A stretch of 64,000 bases of DNA, taken from the NCBI RefSeq assembly GCF_905220365.1, contig NC_061154.1, positions 16,182,001-16,246,000 on the forward strand. The letters are read 5' to 3'. The notes under the pieces were generated by a model. The model was not told the DNA's origin, made no database searches, and saw nothing but the letters and a program-made list of their open reading frames with translations. Shown one piece after another: positions 24,401 to 35,157 of this stretch (within the stretch, counting starts at the first letter, position 1; the number at the start of each line of letters is the position of its first letter). The translations under genes and the position numbers were made by a program. The DNA is from Vanessa cardui. Taxonomy: Eukaryota > Arthropoda > Insecta > Lepidoptera > Nymphalidae.

Positions 24401-27400
24401 ATTTATAAGATAATACTAGATGTTATAAGACATGTCACTTGGCGATAGAAATAGGACCCCTGCAATTATAAATTACATTGTATAAATCAGAAATACAAAA
24501 TTTAAATTCGATATTTAAAAGGCCGAATTATTAATACTTACCTAAAAAAATCTTTAATAATATATTTACTAATCGATCGTGTCATCACTATTCCAAGTAA
24601 TACTGCAGGGGCCAAGAATATCTTTTTATATTTAAATTCAAGTATCAACATTCATCAAAATCAGTCTATATTTTGAAAGAGAATAGTAAACTCGTTGGTA
24701 GATTTTCACAGAGATAAATTTAGCCTGCATGAAAAAAGTAGATTTTGATTTTCGTTTTCAATTAACAATTATACTTGTTTTAGATTTTACCTCGATCCTT
24801 GCGTAACGATTTTTTATACAATTCTGTTTAATTAATTCCAAAAATACAATATATCACATATATTGTAATAGTAAATATATTATGTTTCCAAAGTGTTGGT
24901 ATGACTTAGTGTATCGAACACGTGGATGCTAATCATGCGAACATCGTTAAAGGAAAATATACGTAGCGGAGGAAATCCATTGTTTCGGACGATCCTGAGA
25001 CATCGTTACTAATTGCAACGATTAAATACGCATGTTGATAGTACCGAGACGGATACATAATCTTAACAAAAGCTTGCCTATGCAAATCGGTCGGTTAATA
25101 CCGAGGCAATAATAAGTACATTAAAATGATCAAGATACCTCAACTATCACCATAGCAGTACATTATTTCTTATTTTAAACGAAGCCGTATTATTATTAAT
25201 GCATATTTAAATTATATAATTTAAGCAAACATTAAGTGGTCCGTCATAGAGAACAAATGCATCTTGACCTATGAATTGTTTCAATAAAACTTCCTTCGTT
25301 AAACAACAATTTGAAATCAATAGAAGAAATACTATTATTATAACATTCGCATAACATATGCTGTACTACGTACATAATACTCGTTTGCGATACCGTGACG
25401 CGTTTGAGAACACCAAGCCTACTTCTATTAAGTATATATTGATACTAAAGTAATAATTGTTACAAAAGATTACGATTAAAGTACCGTTTATTTAAAAAGC
25501 ACAGTATGCAATAATTATTAATTCCTTCTGATGTGACATCGTAATTTGTTTACATTTCTTGACTGCTTGGACGCAATATCACGTGTGGGGTACTGACGTT
25601 TAATACCAAGTTATATTTCATCGTGTGTTCATGTAAGTTTGGCTCGACGTCTATTAGGTACGTTCCAGAGTTTTCGGGATCGTCGCAAAGTCTTCTGCCT
25701 TCTCACGCGGCCGTCGCGTGTATTGCCTCGTGACAATGCCGGCACCCACGTCGCACGTGCTAGATCATTCGTGTTCGTGTTTATTAATGTAAAACCTTTA
25801 AGATGACTAGAACCGCCTAAATGTTAACTATAATGTAGGACATGTGGCCCTGCTTATGCTTTATTCATAACCAAATACTGCAGGTTCATCCGCATTCAAT
25901 TTGTTTGTAGTAATTCAAACAGGCCATGTATCTTCTAAGAGATATATAATTATTCCCTTCCTATATCTAATTTGAAATAGCGATCAAAAATAACTCTTCA
26001 ACGTATATATTTATTTATAAATTTTAAATGACGTATTCTGTTTTCAAAAGTTTATTCGATGTACGAAAATATAATTTGTTTTCAATTGAAAAAAAGTAAT
26101 TGTATTTCGTAACAGTTAATGTTCGTATATTTTCGTTCTGTACTTGTTTTTCTAAAATCTCTGTTTCTCTGTCGTCGTGTTTGTATCCAATGAAATATTT
26201 GCAATTGTTGACTATGTTATTTCTTTATAATAAATAAATATTTTTTATAATAGTCTTTGCTTTAATAAGCTGTAAATATATTATAAGTGTATCTGCTTGT
26301 GCGATATATGATTACAATATTTATGAGCCGATACGTGCTTCGAACGCTCAGCGAATGACTATTATATATTACTATTAATTTAGTTTAAGTCGCCTATAAA
26401 CTTGGCGTTGCAACCGCTAGCCGTGTGTCCCTGTGAGCTTAGACAACCGCGCAGCCCCGCTCCTAGCCCGCTCTGTTGTGCACCGTGTAGCGTTTATGTC
26501 TGTCACAACATTGTGGTATTGAGGTGAAGGGGCCTAGAGGCTGTCGTTGTTGGGCGCGAGCTCGCAGTGACCGGGCTACCGCCCTCCTTGTTACAGGCAA
26601 ATCGGTGAACGCTAAGGACGCGCTCGAAGACAAGAAGGATGACAGCGAGCTGTGGGAGGCGCAGGCCGCCTTCCTCGGACCCAACCTCTGGGACAAAACG
26701 CTGCCCTACGACCCAGATCTCAAGGTACAAGAAGTCAGTAATCGCAACTTTATTACCTACTGCGTGTTGCGTGTCGTGTGTCCGTCTTTCACAGGCTTTC
26801 TAACCCGCCCGCACTAGGTAATAGAGTCGCTTCCTGCTTATCCCACCGGCGAATCCCCATCCATACATTTATGTCTTTAATAGTTTAAGGTTTCATTTCT
26901 CTATGTTTACTTTAATTAATATAAGCTTGCGAATTGTCTGCGAACGCGAATTTGCTGCTGCGAAACGACGTGAAATAATGTCCGCCGCTAGCGTCTCCGC
27001 TGCCAGCGCGGTGAAGAGCGCGGCGTGTGACGTGACCTTTGCTTTCCAGTACGTGGACTTAGACGAGTTCCTGTCGGAGAATGGCATGCCGGGAGAGGGT
27101 CTCGGCGGCGGCCACCTCGGCGGCTCGGCGTTCGGCGCCGGCACGGGCCTCGCGCTCGGCCTGCAGGCGCCCGTCACCAAGCGCGAGAGGTCGCCGTCGC
27201 CGTCGGACTGCATGAGCCCTGACACGATCAACCCGCCGCTGTCGCCCGCCGACTCCAGTATGTACACGACCTTATTTAGACCACTGTAAATGTCAACATT
27301 GTTATAGTAGCTACGACGCTAAATTACATTTAAATTACACGTTCAATAAACGTTAATGTTTATATGTCACCCCTGCATTTCCCTTAAAACGTTCATTCCC

Positions 27401-30245
27401 GTCTGCCGCCTGAGATAGTCGACTGCACAAAATGTGGCAATTTAATTACATTAATACTTTTGCCATACCGACCTACAATTACTATGGTAAGTAATGGAAT
27501 TAACCAGAGGCGGACGACGATATTTTGAGCAGGTTTCATCACGTCGGCTCACACCGTACGCGGCCACATACACATCGCGTTCCTCGTCCACGCCTCACGT
27601 AGTATAATTGATACAACGATGACTGACAAGTTCACGGCCAATATTAATCGTTTCGCGCACACTTCCAGCGTTCTCGATGGCGTCGTCAGGGCGCGACTTT
27701 GATCCTCGGACGCGTGCATTCTCTGACGAAGAACTGAAGCCGCAGCCCATGATCAAGAAATCCCGGAAACAGGTAAATGAAGTTAGTGCGCTGATCATTC
27801 CTAGCGGCATGCTGCAACTGCCTGCGGGGTGCGGCGACACTCACTCACACTCCACACTTAACATTCATGACAAAGACTGAGAGTAATACGCAAAAGTTAT
27901 ATTTTACTTTCATTTGATTCAATTAAAGCAAAATTATATAAATCTTTAATTTATAATTAAATAAAAACAATATTTGAAGAGCTTAAAATGACCTACTCTT
28001 CACTATTTTTTTTTTATAAATAAAGTATCTATATTTCCAATTTTCCCTTTACAACATTTATAGAAAAATGATAATACGTTTTTTTTCGTCAAGACTTGAC
28101 ATGACTGATAAATAATTAAACACAAACTTTTATATACACACAGCATGACAAATGCTTGTCTAACGCTTTCTCAAATCTTACTAACAGATATACAACATTA
28201 ATTATTGAATATTCGTCCCACACTAAACGTGCTTTGAAATAGAAAAAAAGGATATTATTCTACAGCCAGTTGTATTTTTACACCATTAAAAATATAATAA
28301 TTTACTCGATATAATAATATTTTAATCGTTCCTTGAAAACTCAAACATAAATTAAGCATAAATTGAGTATATTTAGTGTGGTGCGATATTTAATATTTTT
28401 AAGGGTTATAGAAAATAGATTATTTTGTATATAGTATGGTACAGGGTTGTTTATACAGCTGTATTAGTAATTTTATAGGAGACTTCGTTTTCTACATAAT
28501 CTCGAGTTAGTTCGTTAGTTTTCAAGATGCACTTTTTATAATAGACTTATTTACAAAAAATCTTTGTTATAAAGTAGAAAACGCTTCATACAACACTACA
28601 TGAGACCACACGTGTCTAACACAACGTAATGAATATAAATTTGATTGCTATTAATATACCTGTAAATTAAAAAAAAAAATCTAAGTCTGTCAAAGAATTA
28701 CATTCAGAAATGAATATATAATATCAACTACGTAAGCGAATACATACAAAGAGTACGAATTAAATTCCTATATCGATTAGACGGTGGTAGCTTTGAGTGT
28801 ACCGCCCACTCATCAGTTAGTGTACTGTCAAAATGCAACGGTATAAATAATCGAGTCAGCGTAATTACAGGCGCAAGGGGTACGTCTCAATATATATAAC
28901 CGTGCATTGACGATGTAAGAAATAGTAAATATATTTACATCGTTAATGTCTCCGGGAAGAAACTACTATTTACCAATAAGTCACCCAATTTATAAATTAA
29001 AATTTATCAAAACATTACGTTGTGTTGTCACACACAGACGCCAACACACACAAACGCTACTAATTGGGTTTTGCACACACAGAATTCGCATTTACATTAT
29101 ACAGTAGATATGATATTTACTAACATGTAGATTACCTTACGACTTGAAAGCTAACCGTAGCGCTGCGTAGCGGATTGGGGTGCTATAAATATTTACTTTG
29201 AACTCAAGATTAAATCGCGTAAACAAATTTCATCACATTTATAAGGCTAATCTCGAAGAGTACTGAATTAATTTTGATGCGATTTCATCTCAAGAGTATG
29301 TCGAATACAGCGTGATTTAAAAATGTTAGTTAAAAAGATTCAGATTGTTTTAATGGACTGTATTCCACTCGTACTTTAAACGTGTTCAGATTTACCTGAA
29401 AAAAAAGACAAATGAAAACGTAATTGAGTGGTTTTTTCAAACAATGTACGAGATTGTACGACAATAATAACGTCCTATCGTCCTATAGTTAGCCATCGTC
29501 GGTGTATAATAAAACGCACGTAAAGTGTAGGTTGCGAATAGGTAGCAGGGTATCGTCGAAGTAGTGATTAACGATTCGTAAATCGTATTATTACTGATGG
29601 GTGAAGGGTGGTATTAGTGTGTGGCGCGGCGTGCTAACCCCATATCGACGTCGTCGGCAGTTCGTGCCCGATGACCTGAAAGACGACAAGTACTGGGCGC
29701 GCCGGCGGAAGAACAACATGGCTGCCAAAAGATCTCGTGACGCGCGTCGGATGAAAGAAAACCAAATCGCGCTCAGAGCCGGCTACCTTGAAAAGGAGGT
29801 GGGTTCGCAGGTTCTCTGACTGAGAGGATTTGTATTACGTTTGAGGTATCATGTGGCTTTTATTCTTGTAATGAAATGTATATACATATATTACATACTT
29901 ATAGTGCAATTCATTAACTGCTTAATATTTCATACACATACGAAAACCGAAAGCCGTGTGAAGCAGGAGACCATGTTTAGGAAAATCTTAATGCTATTTA
30001 TTAATATATATCATAAGATCTACGCTAGTAGTTTTTACTAACCATATTTATCTACAAATTATACAAAATTCAGGATAGACATTGAATTTTGTGTCTTTGA
30101 GAAACTTCGATATCACCAAATAACGTATAATAATCTCGTGTTTGTATGGCATTTACAGAACATGGGCTTGCGACAAGAGGTGGAATTGCTGAAGAAAGAG
30201 AACCACATCTTGCGCGAGAAGTTGTCCAAGTACGCGGACGTATAA
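12252..30245 (+). CDS. Pdp1: PAR-domain bZIP transcription factor Pdp1 (six coding exons)
   Basis: Seen: coding exons 12252-12432, 26597-26724, 27050-27257, 27669-27772, 29661-29798 and 30159-30245 join with consistent phases (181+128+208+104+138+87 = 846 nt) into a 281-aa protein. In order it has a Pro-rich N-terminus (about residues 7-35), a PAR domain (about 82-116, with AAFLGPNLWDKTLPYD then YVDLDEFLSENGMP), a Ser/Pro linker with SPSPSD and SPADS, the FDPRTRAFSDEELKPQPM block (183-200), a basic region (about 217-240, with N225, A228, A229, S232, R233) and a zipper with Leu at 250, 257, 264, 271 and Tyr278. Known: this layout is that of Pdp1/HLF/TEF/DBP nuclear factors, which bind RTTAYGTAAY sites as dimers; insect Pdp1 acts in clock output and growth or lipid control. 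The start is fixed by an in-frame TGA six codons upstream. Isoforms from other promoters are likely but not proven here. Confidence 0.95.
15425..15640 (+). mobile_element. Family-1 interspersed repeat
   Basis: Opposite orientation to the copy at 2.2 kb: 'ggtcactgcccgtggatatg', 'cttgtagttactggcttact', 'tagaatatctgatgagtgg', 'gtacccaggtgcacaatgcc'. Lies in Pdp1 intron 1. Confidence 0.65.
17022..17041. repeat. Perfect 20-bp palindrome in Pdp1 intron 1
   Basis: TGTATATAACGTTATATACA reads the same on both strands. It lies about 110 bp after the GC-rich patch at 16.8-16.9 kb. Confidence 0.85.
18105..18245 (-). mobile_element. Decayed SINE body fragment
   Basis: Reverse strand shows the AAACATCGTGAGGAAACCTGCATG segment and a weakly matching tail. 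Old, in Pdp1 intron 1. Confidence 0.65.
20905..21110 (+). mobile_element. Helitron-like fragment, decayed
   Basis: 'ataaatgtgaaagtgagttt', 'ctttcacgattcaatgcctc' and 'cacacggatacacggagaca' follow the order of the family at 4.8 kb. It is in Pdp1 intron 1. Confidence 0.5.
24919..25759. promoter_or_regulatory. Group of three CACGTG E-boxes in Pdp1 intron 1
   Basis: Perfect CACGTG sites lie at 24,919-24,924, 25,580-25,585 and 25,754-25,759. The last sits in a GC-rich patch (25,640-25,770) about 0.85 kb upstream of exon 2. CACGTG is the site for CLOCK/CYCLE-type bHLH factors, and fly Pdp1 has a clock-driven promoter with E-boxes. That these sites work in the same way is an inference. Confidence 0.4.
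26597..26724 (+). CDS. Pdp1: Pdp1 coding exon 2 (first half of PAR domain)
   Basis: Codes for residues 61-103, from a Lys/Asp-rich stretch into the conserved AAFLGPNLWDKTLPYD core of the PAR domain. The acceptor is CTTGTTACAG and the donor is AAG|GTACAA. The exon ends in phase 0. A GC-rich stretch before the acceptor (about 26,400-26,596) stays open in this frame from 26,524 but has no ATG, so it is intron or an untranslated leader. Confidence 0.95.
26725..27049 (+). other. Pdp1: Pdp1 intron 2
   Basis: A 325-bp intron with GT-AG ends. Its 3' part (about 26,930-27,049) is GC-rich and open in the frame of exon 3, with an ATG at 26,978. Confidence 0.85.
27050..27257 (+). CDS. Pdp1: Pdp1 coding exon 3 (second half of PAR domain and linker)
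   Basis: Codes for residues 104-172 plus one base of Thr173. It begins with YVDLDEFLSENG, the conserved second half of the PAR domain, followed by a Gly/Ala-rich run and a Ser-Pro-rich linker (SPSPSD, NPPLSPADS). The acceptor is GCTTTCCAG and the donor is A|GTATGT. The reading frame is open upstream through the intron to 26,903 (see findings). Confidence 0.95.
27258..27668 (+). other. Pdp1: Pdp1 intron 3
   Basis: A 411-bp intron with GTATGT and CTTCCAG ends. Nothing else was recognised in it. Confidence 0.85.
27669..27772 (+). CDS. Pdp1: Pdp1 coding exon 4 (pre-basic conserved block)
   Basis: Codes for the rest of Thr173 to Gln207. The stretch SSGRDFDPRTRAFSDEELKP is strongly conserved between insect and vertebrate PAR factors just before the basic region. 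The acceptor is ACTTCCAG and the donor is CAG|GTAAAT. The exon ends in phase 0. Confidence 0.95.
27773..29660 (+). other. Pdp1: Pdp1 intron 4
   Basis: A 1.9-kb AT-rich intron with GTAAAT and GGCAG ends. It holds one CACGTG E-box (28,609-28,614) and an R1-type repeat copy (about 28,785-28,960). No further exon was recognised. Confidence 0.85.
28785..28960 (-). mobile_element. Family-1 interspersed repeat, decayed
   Basis: Shows 'ggtggtagctttgagtgtac', 'cgcccactcatcag', 'gtaattacaggcgcaagggg' and 'attgacgatgtaagaaatag' in family order. In Pdp1 intron 4. Confidence 0.6.
29661..29798 (+). CDS. Pdp1: Pdp1 coding exon 5 (basic region and start of zipper)
   Basis: Codes for residues 208-253. It opens FVPDDLKDDKYWARRRKNN, the extended basic region typical of PAR bZIP proteins, then AAKRSRDARR, which contacts DNA, and the first zipper Leu (250). 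The acceptor is GTCGGCAG and the donor is GAG|GTGGGT. Gly248 falls where family members carry various residues (Arg, Ser, Ala as I recall them), so it is not a clear defect. Confidence 0.97.
29799..30158 (+). other. Pdp1: Pdp1 intron 5
   Basis: A 360-bp AT-rich intron with GTGGGT and TTTACAG ends that splits the leucine zipper coding region. Confidence 0.85.
30159..30245 (+). CDS. Pdp1: Pdp1 coding exon 6 (leucine zipper and stop)
   Basis: Codes for residues 254-281 and the TAA stop. Leu257, Leu264, Leu271 and Tyr278 continue the heptad started by Leu250, giving a zipper of about four turns. The acceptor is CATTTACAG. The C-terminal end KYADV matches the short tails of PAR factors. Confidence 0.95.
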   Translation, partial: NMGLRQEVELLKKENHILREKLSKYADV

Positions 30246-32626
30246 GCGGGCTCACCGCTCAGCACAAACAAGCCACACGATATGTAAGTACTTATACGAG
30301 GAACAACTCTCAGAAAGCATTACAATAAAGACGGGGATATATCCCTGTTCCTCTCTAAGAATGAGGAAAATGGCTGCGTTCACCTCTACGAACTCTACAC
30401 CAGATCTTTCTTCCGATGGAATATCTCATAAGACTAAGCTGAAAATAAAAGCAATAGTGGTTGTGAGCACGCTGTAATTTACACTCTGTGGCGTTGAATA
30501 TTCTGTTCAGAAAAAATCACAGTAGCTAAAATATATAAAACAAATGGCAAAAGAAAAGTGTTACAGTCGTTACGACGATATAACTAAACTTCAGAAAGAG
30601 TAATCTTTTGTGTTAAATTCACATAAAGTTTAGGTGAAAGTTTAAGTGTAACTGAGTATGATCAATTTTATTGAGTAATTATGAAACTAAGCGCGTCGTA
30701 TCTTTGTTGCAGGTCGCGGGTATTATCGCGCGTTGCGCCGTCTCGGGGCACACCGCTCCACTTTCTATTTGTAACGCTTTTCAAATATTCGGTTATATTG
30801 TACTTTACTGACTAATCTATTGTTAAATATTGTAACTCGCTCTGTCTGTATGGTCCGCTCCCCCCTCGTCCTCCTTCCCTACGAACCCTTCCCCTTAACT
30901 CTCACGTAAACGACTCGATTCGCTAATGCGTTCCCCGAGTACTTATAGTAAATGTTATAATCACAACCGTAGTTTAGTTAAGCTGCAAGCTGTAAGCGGA
31001 CGCTGCGCGCGAGCCTCAGTGGGGCGGTATGGCGAATCGACTAGTTTAACCCAGCTCTAAGTTATTTGTTTGTTTGTATATCATAGAGTTAATCAATACA
31101 CAGTTACCGTAAGTTAATCTACTTAGTTTGATAGGTGAATCTTTACCAAAGTTCCGCTCGAACTCTGATCTATCGTCGTATCTAATTCCTCCCTTCGGAC
31201 TCGGTTCGACACTCTACAGGGTTAGTCAACGACGTACGGACCAAATTTTATGAAGAATTGTTATTTTTAAAGAATGTTTGTCATGTCCCCGTCCCGAGCG
31301 TGCGTGGCGCCGCGCCCGCCGCCCGCGGGCTTCGGTCCGGTCCGCTCCGGCCCGGTCCGGCGGGCGCGGGTCGTCGTCTATGTTAATGTTGTTGAATATT
31401 TATATGTTATCGGCACAGGTCGCGCGCGGCACGGGAGCGCCCGTGCCGCGCGCTAGTTTGCTCAAGTGGCTCGCGTACGCATGCGCAAGTGTAGTGGCTG
31501 CGTCTGTATATAGGTAGTTTTAATAGGACCCCGAGTCGCCCGGGCCGCCCCGGGTCGCGCCCCGGACACCCGGTCGCTCACGATCTCTATCATAATCGTC
31601 GCCGACACCAGCTCCGACCCCGTCCGTCCCTCTCTCCGGAATGAGTGCAGCGCGTCCGCCGGTGTCCGAGGCGCAAGTCTCTCGCTCTAGCTCGCTTCGT
31701 AGACCGCTCTGTATGAGATTAGCCCGCGGGCCGGCCCGGCCCGTCCGGGCCCGCCGTCTCGCGCGTGCCCTCTGTCGTTTCCGTAGTGAGCGAACACTAG
31801 TTTCGTTTCAAATTTACTTAGTGGATAGTTTAAGTAGTACGTAGATTCCGTAGCGTAGTCGTTATTAGTCTATTTTTGTTATGGCTGTAGTTGTTAACGT
31901 TTTTAAAAGTTTATATTATTTTTTTTAGTTATAAAAAAGTCGCGTTATCGCGTCTATTTGGGTAGGACCCGCGTATAGAGATTGATCGGCGCCCCGTGCC
32001 CACAGCACTGCGACGCGCGCGCCCGGCCGGCGCCGCCGCCGTCGGGCGCGCGCGTCGCCAGGCCCCGCGCGGCCGCGTCCCTACGCACTGACTGCATCAC
32101 CTGGACGTTTCCTCCGCACTCTATTTGACTCGTGCTAATCTTATAATATATTTTTGTAGGTTTTTGTCGTTGATAAATGAGTCAATTGAATGTTTATTGA
32201 ATTGAAATAAAATTAATGTTTATGAACTAAGACTAAGAAGTTGTTGCATTTGAAAGTATTTTATGAATACAAAGCGAGAACAATAAAATGTTTTTTCTAT
32301 AAAGGTTTACATGTGAGGGATTCTATAAAGGTGTGACGGTTGAACTTTTAAAATGCACTGTTTCATATCAAATGATATTATATGTAATGAACTTAATGTT
32401 ATTCGGCCGCGCAGTGCGGCATTTGATATTCCATCTTGTTTGTTAAAAAGTATACATTAAAAATTAAATTATGCTATATTATGTATATGGTACTTATACA
32501 GTTTACATAATAAATTATAATTGTTTCCGCAGACATTGTAATAAATGGGTATATAAATAAATGTAATACATAATGTAATGGTAAGGTGTCGTGATAAGAA
32601 GGAGTTGTGTGTAAGCGTCGCGGTCC

Positions 32627-32669
32627 GCGCCGCACCGCGCCGCACCGCACCGCATCGCACCGCACCGCG
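32627..32669. repeat. CGCAC-type GC-rich microsatellite
   Basis: About eight copies of a 5-bp unit (CGCAC, with CGCCG and CGCAT variants). It is rare for the AT-rich surroundings and lies inside the probable Pdp1 3' UTR. Confidence 0.7.
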
Positions 32670-32818
32670 GGCGCTCGCCTCCTTATTTATTTATTTCCCT
32701 CTCTCGTGAGAATTAATCGCCTTTTGTGAACATCTATCTGTATTGCAACAATGTAAAACCATATTGATGTACGAGTAGTATTTCGTTTGATTATAATTTA
32801 TATGGTTCTATGGATTGA

Positions 32819-32824
32819 AATAAA
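32819..32824 (+). terminator. Candidate distal poly(A) signal of Pdp1
   Basis: AATAAA followed within 10-30 nt by a T/G-rich stretch, the usual layout of a poly(A) site. Alternative signals lie at 30,324, 32,206 and 32,282. Confidence 0.4.
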
Positions 32825-34494
32825 CGTTAATTGTTGTATTTTATGTTTATTTATTTGATGGCGGGCCGGACGGCCGGAGCGCGGTCGCGAGCGCCGCCTT
32901 AGTTACAGAACCGCTGATATATTTCCTCGATCGCTGTTTTATGTAATAAATCGTGGTAAACAGTACCTTGCACAAACGTGACTTTTCATTATTCCCTGAT
33001 ATCTACCAGCGTGATTAAGTTACTACACAGAAACACACCAAACCTAACCTAGTATACCCACCTGCCTGTATAGGTTTTACCACTTATGTATGATTAACTT
33101 TACATTTGAATCTGGGATTAGTGATGTTACACAGCACAATTCAATTGAGGGTGGCATCATTTGATCACTTAACTAAAAGTAAAACGCATGCACCGAACCG
33201 TTGAATATGAAATTTTCTAGTTATGTTTGTAAATAGTAAATATATAACATTTTTTTAGTGAACTTTAACATATTATTTTGATATTTATTATTAAATGATT
33301 TATTTATGTGTTCTGCGAATTTTATTTTACAACTCATGTATTGTAAATATATACACGATCAGAGTTTCATATTATGAATTTAATTTGCAAAAACAAAACG
33401 TCTTAAATAGTTGTTACAGGAATGATTAACATCATGTTATCAAATTTATGAGCAAGCTCGTTCATTATGGCACATTTAAATACATATATAAATAAATATT
33501 TAATACATGCAAAGCAAAAACATAAATATCTACTGTCATGTTGTGACCGGAGAATCCGATTATCTGGGAGAAATATGTACCCTGTCCTGCCAACAGTACA
33601 GGAAGGAGAGACTGGTTATCAAACAATGGTTTTGTTCTATTAATCAAAGGTAAGTGTTGAAAGTGTAAACGAATCATATAGATAATAATAAAGCCGTCTT
33701 ATTATAATGGTTAGATAAAAATCTAGACTATTATACATATACCTCAGACCAGAATTTGGGGCGTGCTTCAGAGAACATTTTAGTACAGTGTGTGTTCTGC
33801 AATGCCTATATACACACTAAAGATCAAAATAAAATTACTAGTGAATATTTTTTCAATAAAATATTTCAATTTACTAGACAAAATTCTAAGACCTGTTTCT
33901 GTTCGAGATAATGCTAGCAAAACTATAAGATGTAAACTAAATAACTTTGTATATGACACTTGAAGATCTCAAAAATATTAACGAAATTTTCCCAGATCAC
34001 ATTTTCCTTTTTCAAATAAAATTAAAACTTCAGACAGACAGAAATACATTCTGTATTTTGGATTTTAGGAAGTCTTAAAAATCGTTAAATATTTGTATCG
34101 TTTGAACGCTAGCATTTTTCACTGGGGATTTTAATATTGATTCACTAACTTATACTTTACTAATATATCACATTTCCAGAGAACCAGCATCAGACATTAA
34201 TACGTTCTTGTCATTAATTAATTAAATTCTGATTAAGATAAATGAAAAGGAAATGCATATTTACTAGCTGCACAGAATATTGTAACATTTGAAAGTTTGC
34301 CAGTCAGGAATCTGTGCTCGTACTAAATCTGTGAGTCGGAAACCTGTTCTTGTGCAAAAATCTCAAAGTATACCGTGAACTTTTTGTTCCGTCAGTTATA
34401 TAATCTTTTGTTGGAAAATCTAGAAGCCGAGTGTGTTTTTATATTTGCCAAATTTACTGTCACACTATCTCAATCGACCAACCAATGATTCTTG

Positions 34495-34535
34495 AAAGCA
34501 AAATAATAAAGTAAATATTGATTTTGATTTCTTTC
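34495..34535 (+). mobile_element. Very short non-LTR tail remnant
   Basis: 'aataataaagtaaatattga' then 'ttttgatttc': a possible last trace of the TTTGA-ending family. Confidence 0.35.
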
Positions 34536-35115
34536 TTATTTCGAATCAACTCTCAAATATTATTTTTATATATCTATATATGTCTATTAGTTAGAAATAA
34601 AACAACCGTTCAATATATTTACTTTAATTTAAAACTATTGTATCAAATGAAATTTATAACAATCTTATAGCCTTGCTTCTTACAAAAGGTTCTTTTTTAC
34701 TCAGAACAATTCTGTTCTGAGCCATTCGGCTCAAAAACGATATAAGCCACTATAATTGCACCTAAAATTAAACCTTCTAGTAATTTCATTTAGAAACAAT
34801 TTTGAAAAACATGTTTCCAGAAATATCTTTAAACATTGTCAAAACATTCTAAATTTAGCAACATAATCAGTGATTTAACATAATATTTTGTCTTTTATAA
34901 AATTATTTGACAACAGTAACAATAAAGATTCTAAAAAACATAATACCAAAGAGTTTTTACAAGTATGGTAGAAGCTAACAAGTACCATTATTGTGAAAAT
35001 GATTGAAATAAAAGTATTAATTTAAGTTGTTAAATGATCATTAGGGGCCACTCCTTTGTTATTTCATTACACCTAGACTTCACAAACCTTCCCTGATGTC
35101 GTCGTAAGATCAGTA

Positions 35116-35157
35116 ATGAAATATGGTCGTGTTATATATAACACGACCATATTTCAT
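35116..35157. repeat. Perfect 42-bp palindrome
   Basis: The two 21-nt arms are exact reverse complements with no spacer (centre between 35,136 and 35,137, within GTTATATATAAC). The match stops at 35,115 and 35,158. It lies between the 3' ends of two convergent genes. Confidence 0.9.

Larger units (their letters stand above)
12433..26596 (+). other. Pdp1: Pdp1 intron 1 (14.2 kb) with GC-rich islands
   Basis: No coding exon was recognised inside. Most of it is AT-rich. Clear GC-rich patches stand out at about 14,840-14,960, 16,790-16,915, 20,040-20,120, 20,460-20,560, 21,480-21,570, 22,380-22,450, 23,350-23,480 and 25,640-25,770. Their spacing suggests enhancers or alternative promoters, as expected for a gene known to use several first exons in flies. 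Repeats in it: an R1-type element (15,425-15,640), a SINE remnant (18,105-18,245) and a Helitron-like fragment (20,905-21,110). Confidence 0.6.
30246..32840 (+). other. Probable long Pdp1 3' UTR with GC-rich core
   Basis: No open frame here looks like a protein. AATAAA poly(A) signals lie at 30,324, 32,206, 32,282 and 32,819. The last is followed by T/G-rich DNA (about 32,833-32,856), so it is a good candidate for the distal end. Between about 31,280 and 32,110 the DNA is unusually GC- and CpG-rich for this genome. A Pumilio-type TGTATATA lies at 31,505. The extent of the UTR is inferred; a separate noncoding transcript or CpG island cannot be excluded. Confidence 0.5.

Noticed and set aside
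31274..31844. Arg/Ala/Pro-rich frames after Pdp1
   Set aside because: Product of extreme GC content in the probable 3' UTR; no conserved motif.
33050..33060. AACCTAACCTA, insect telomere-like words
   Set aside because: Only two units; no array.
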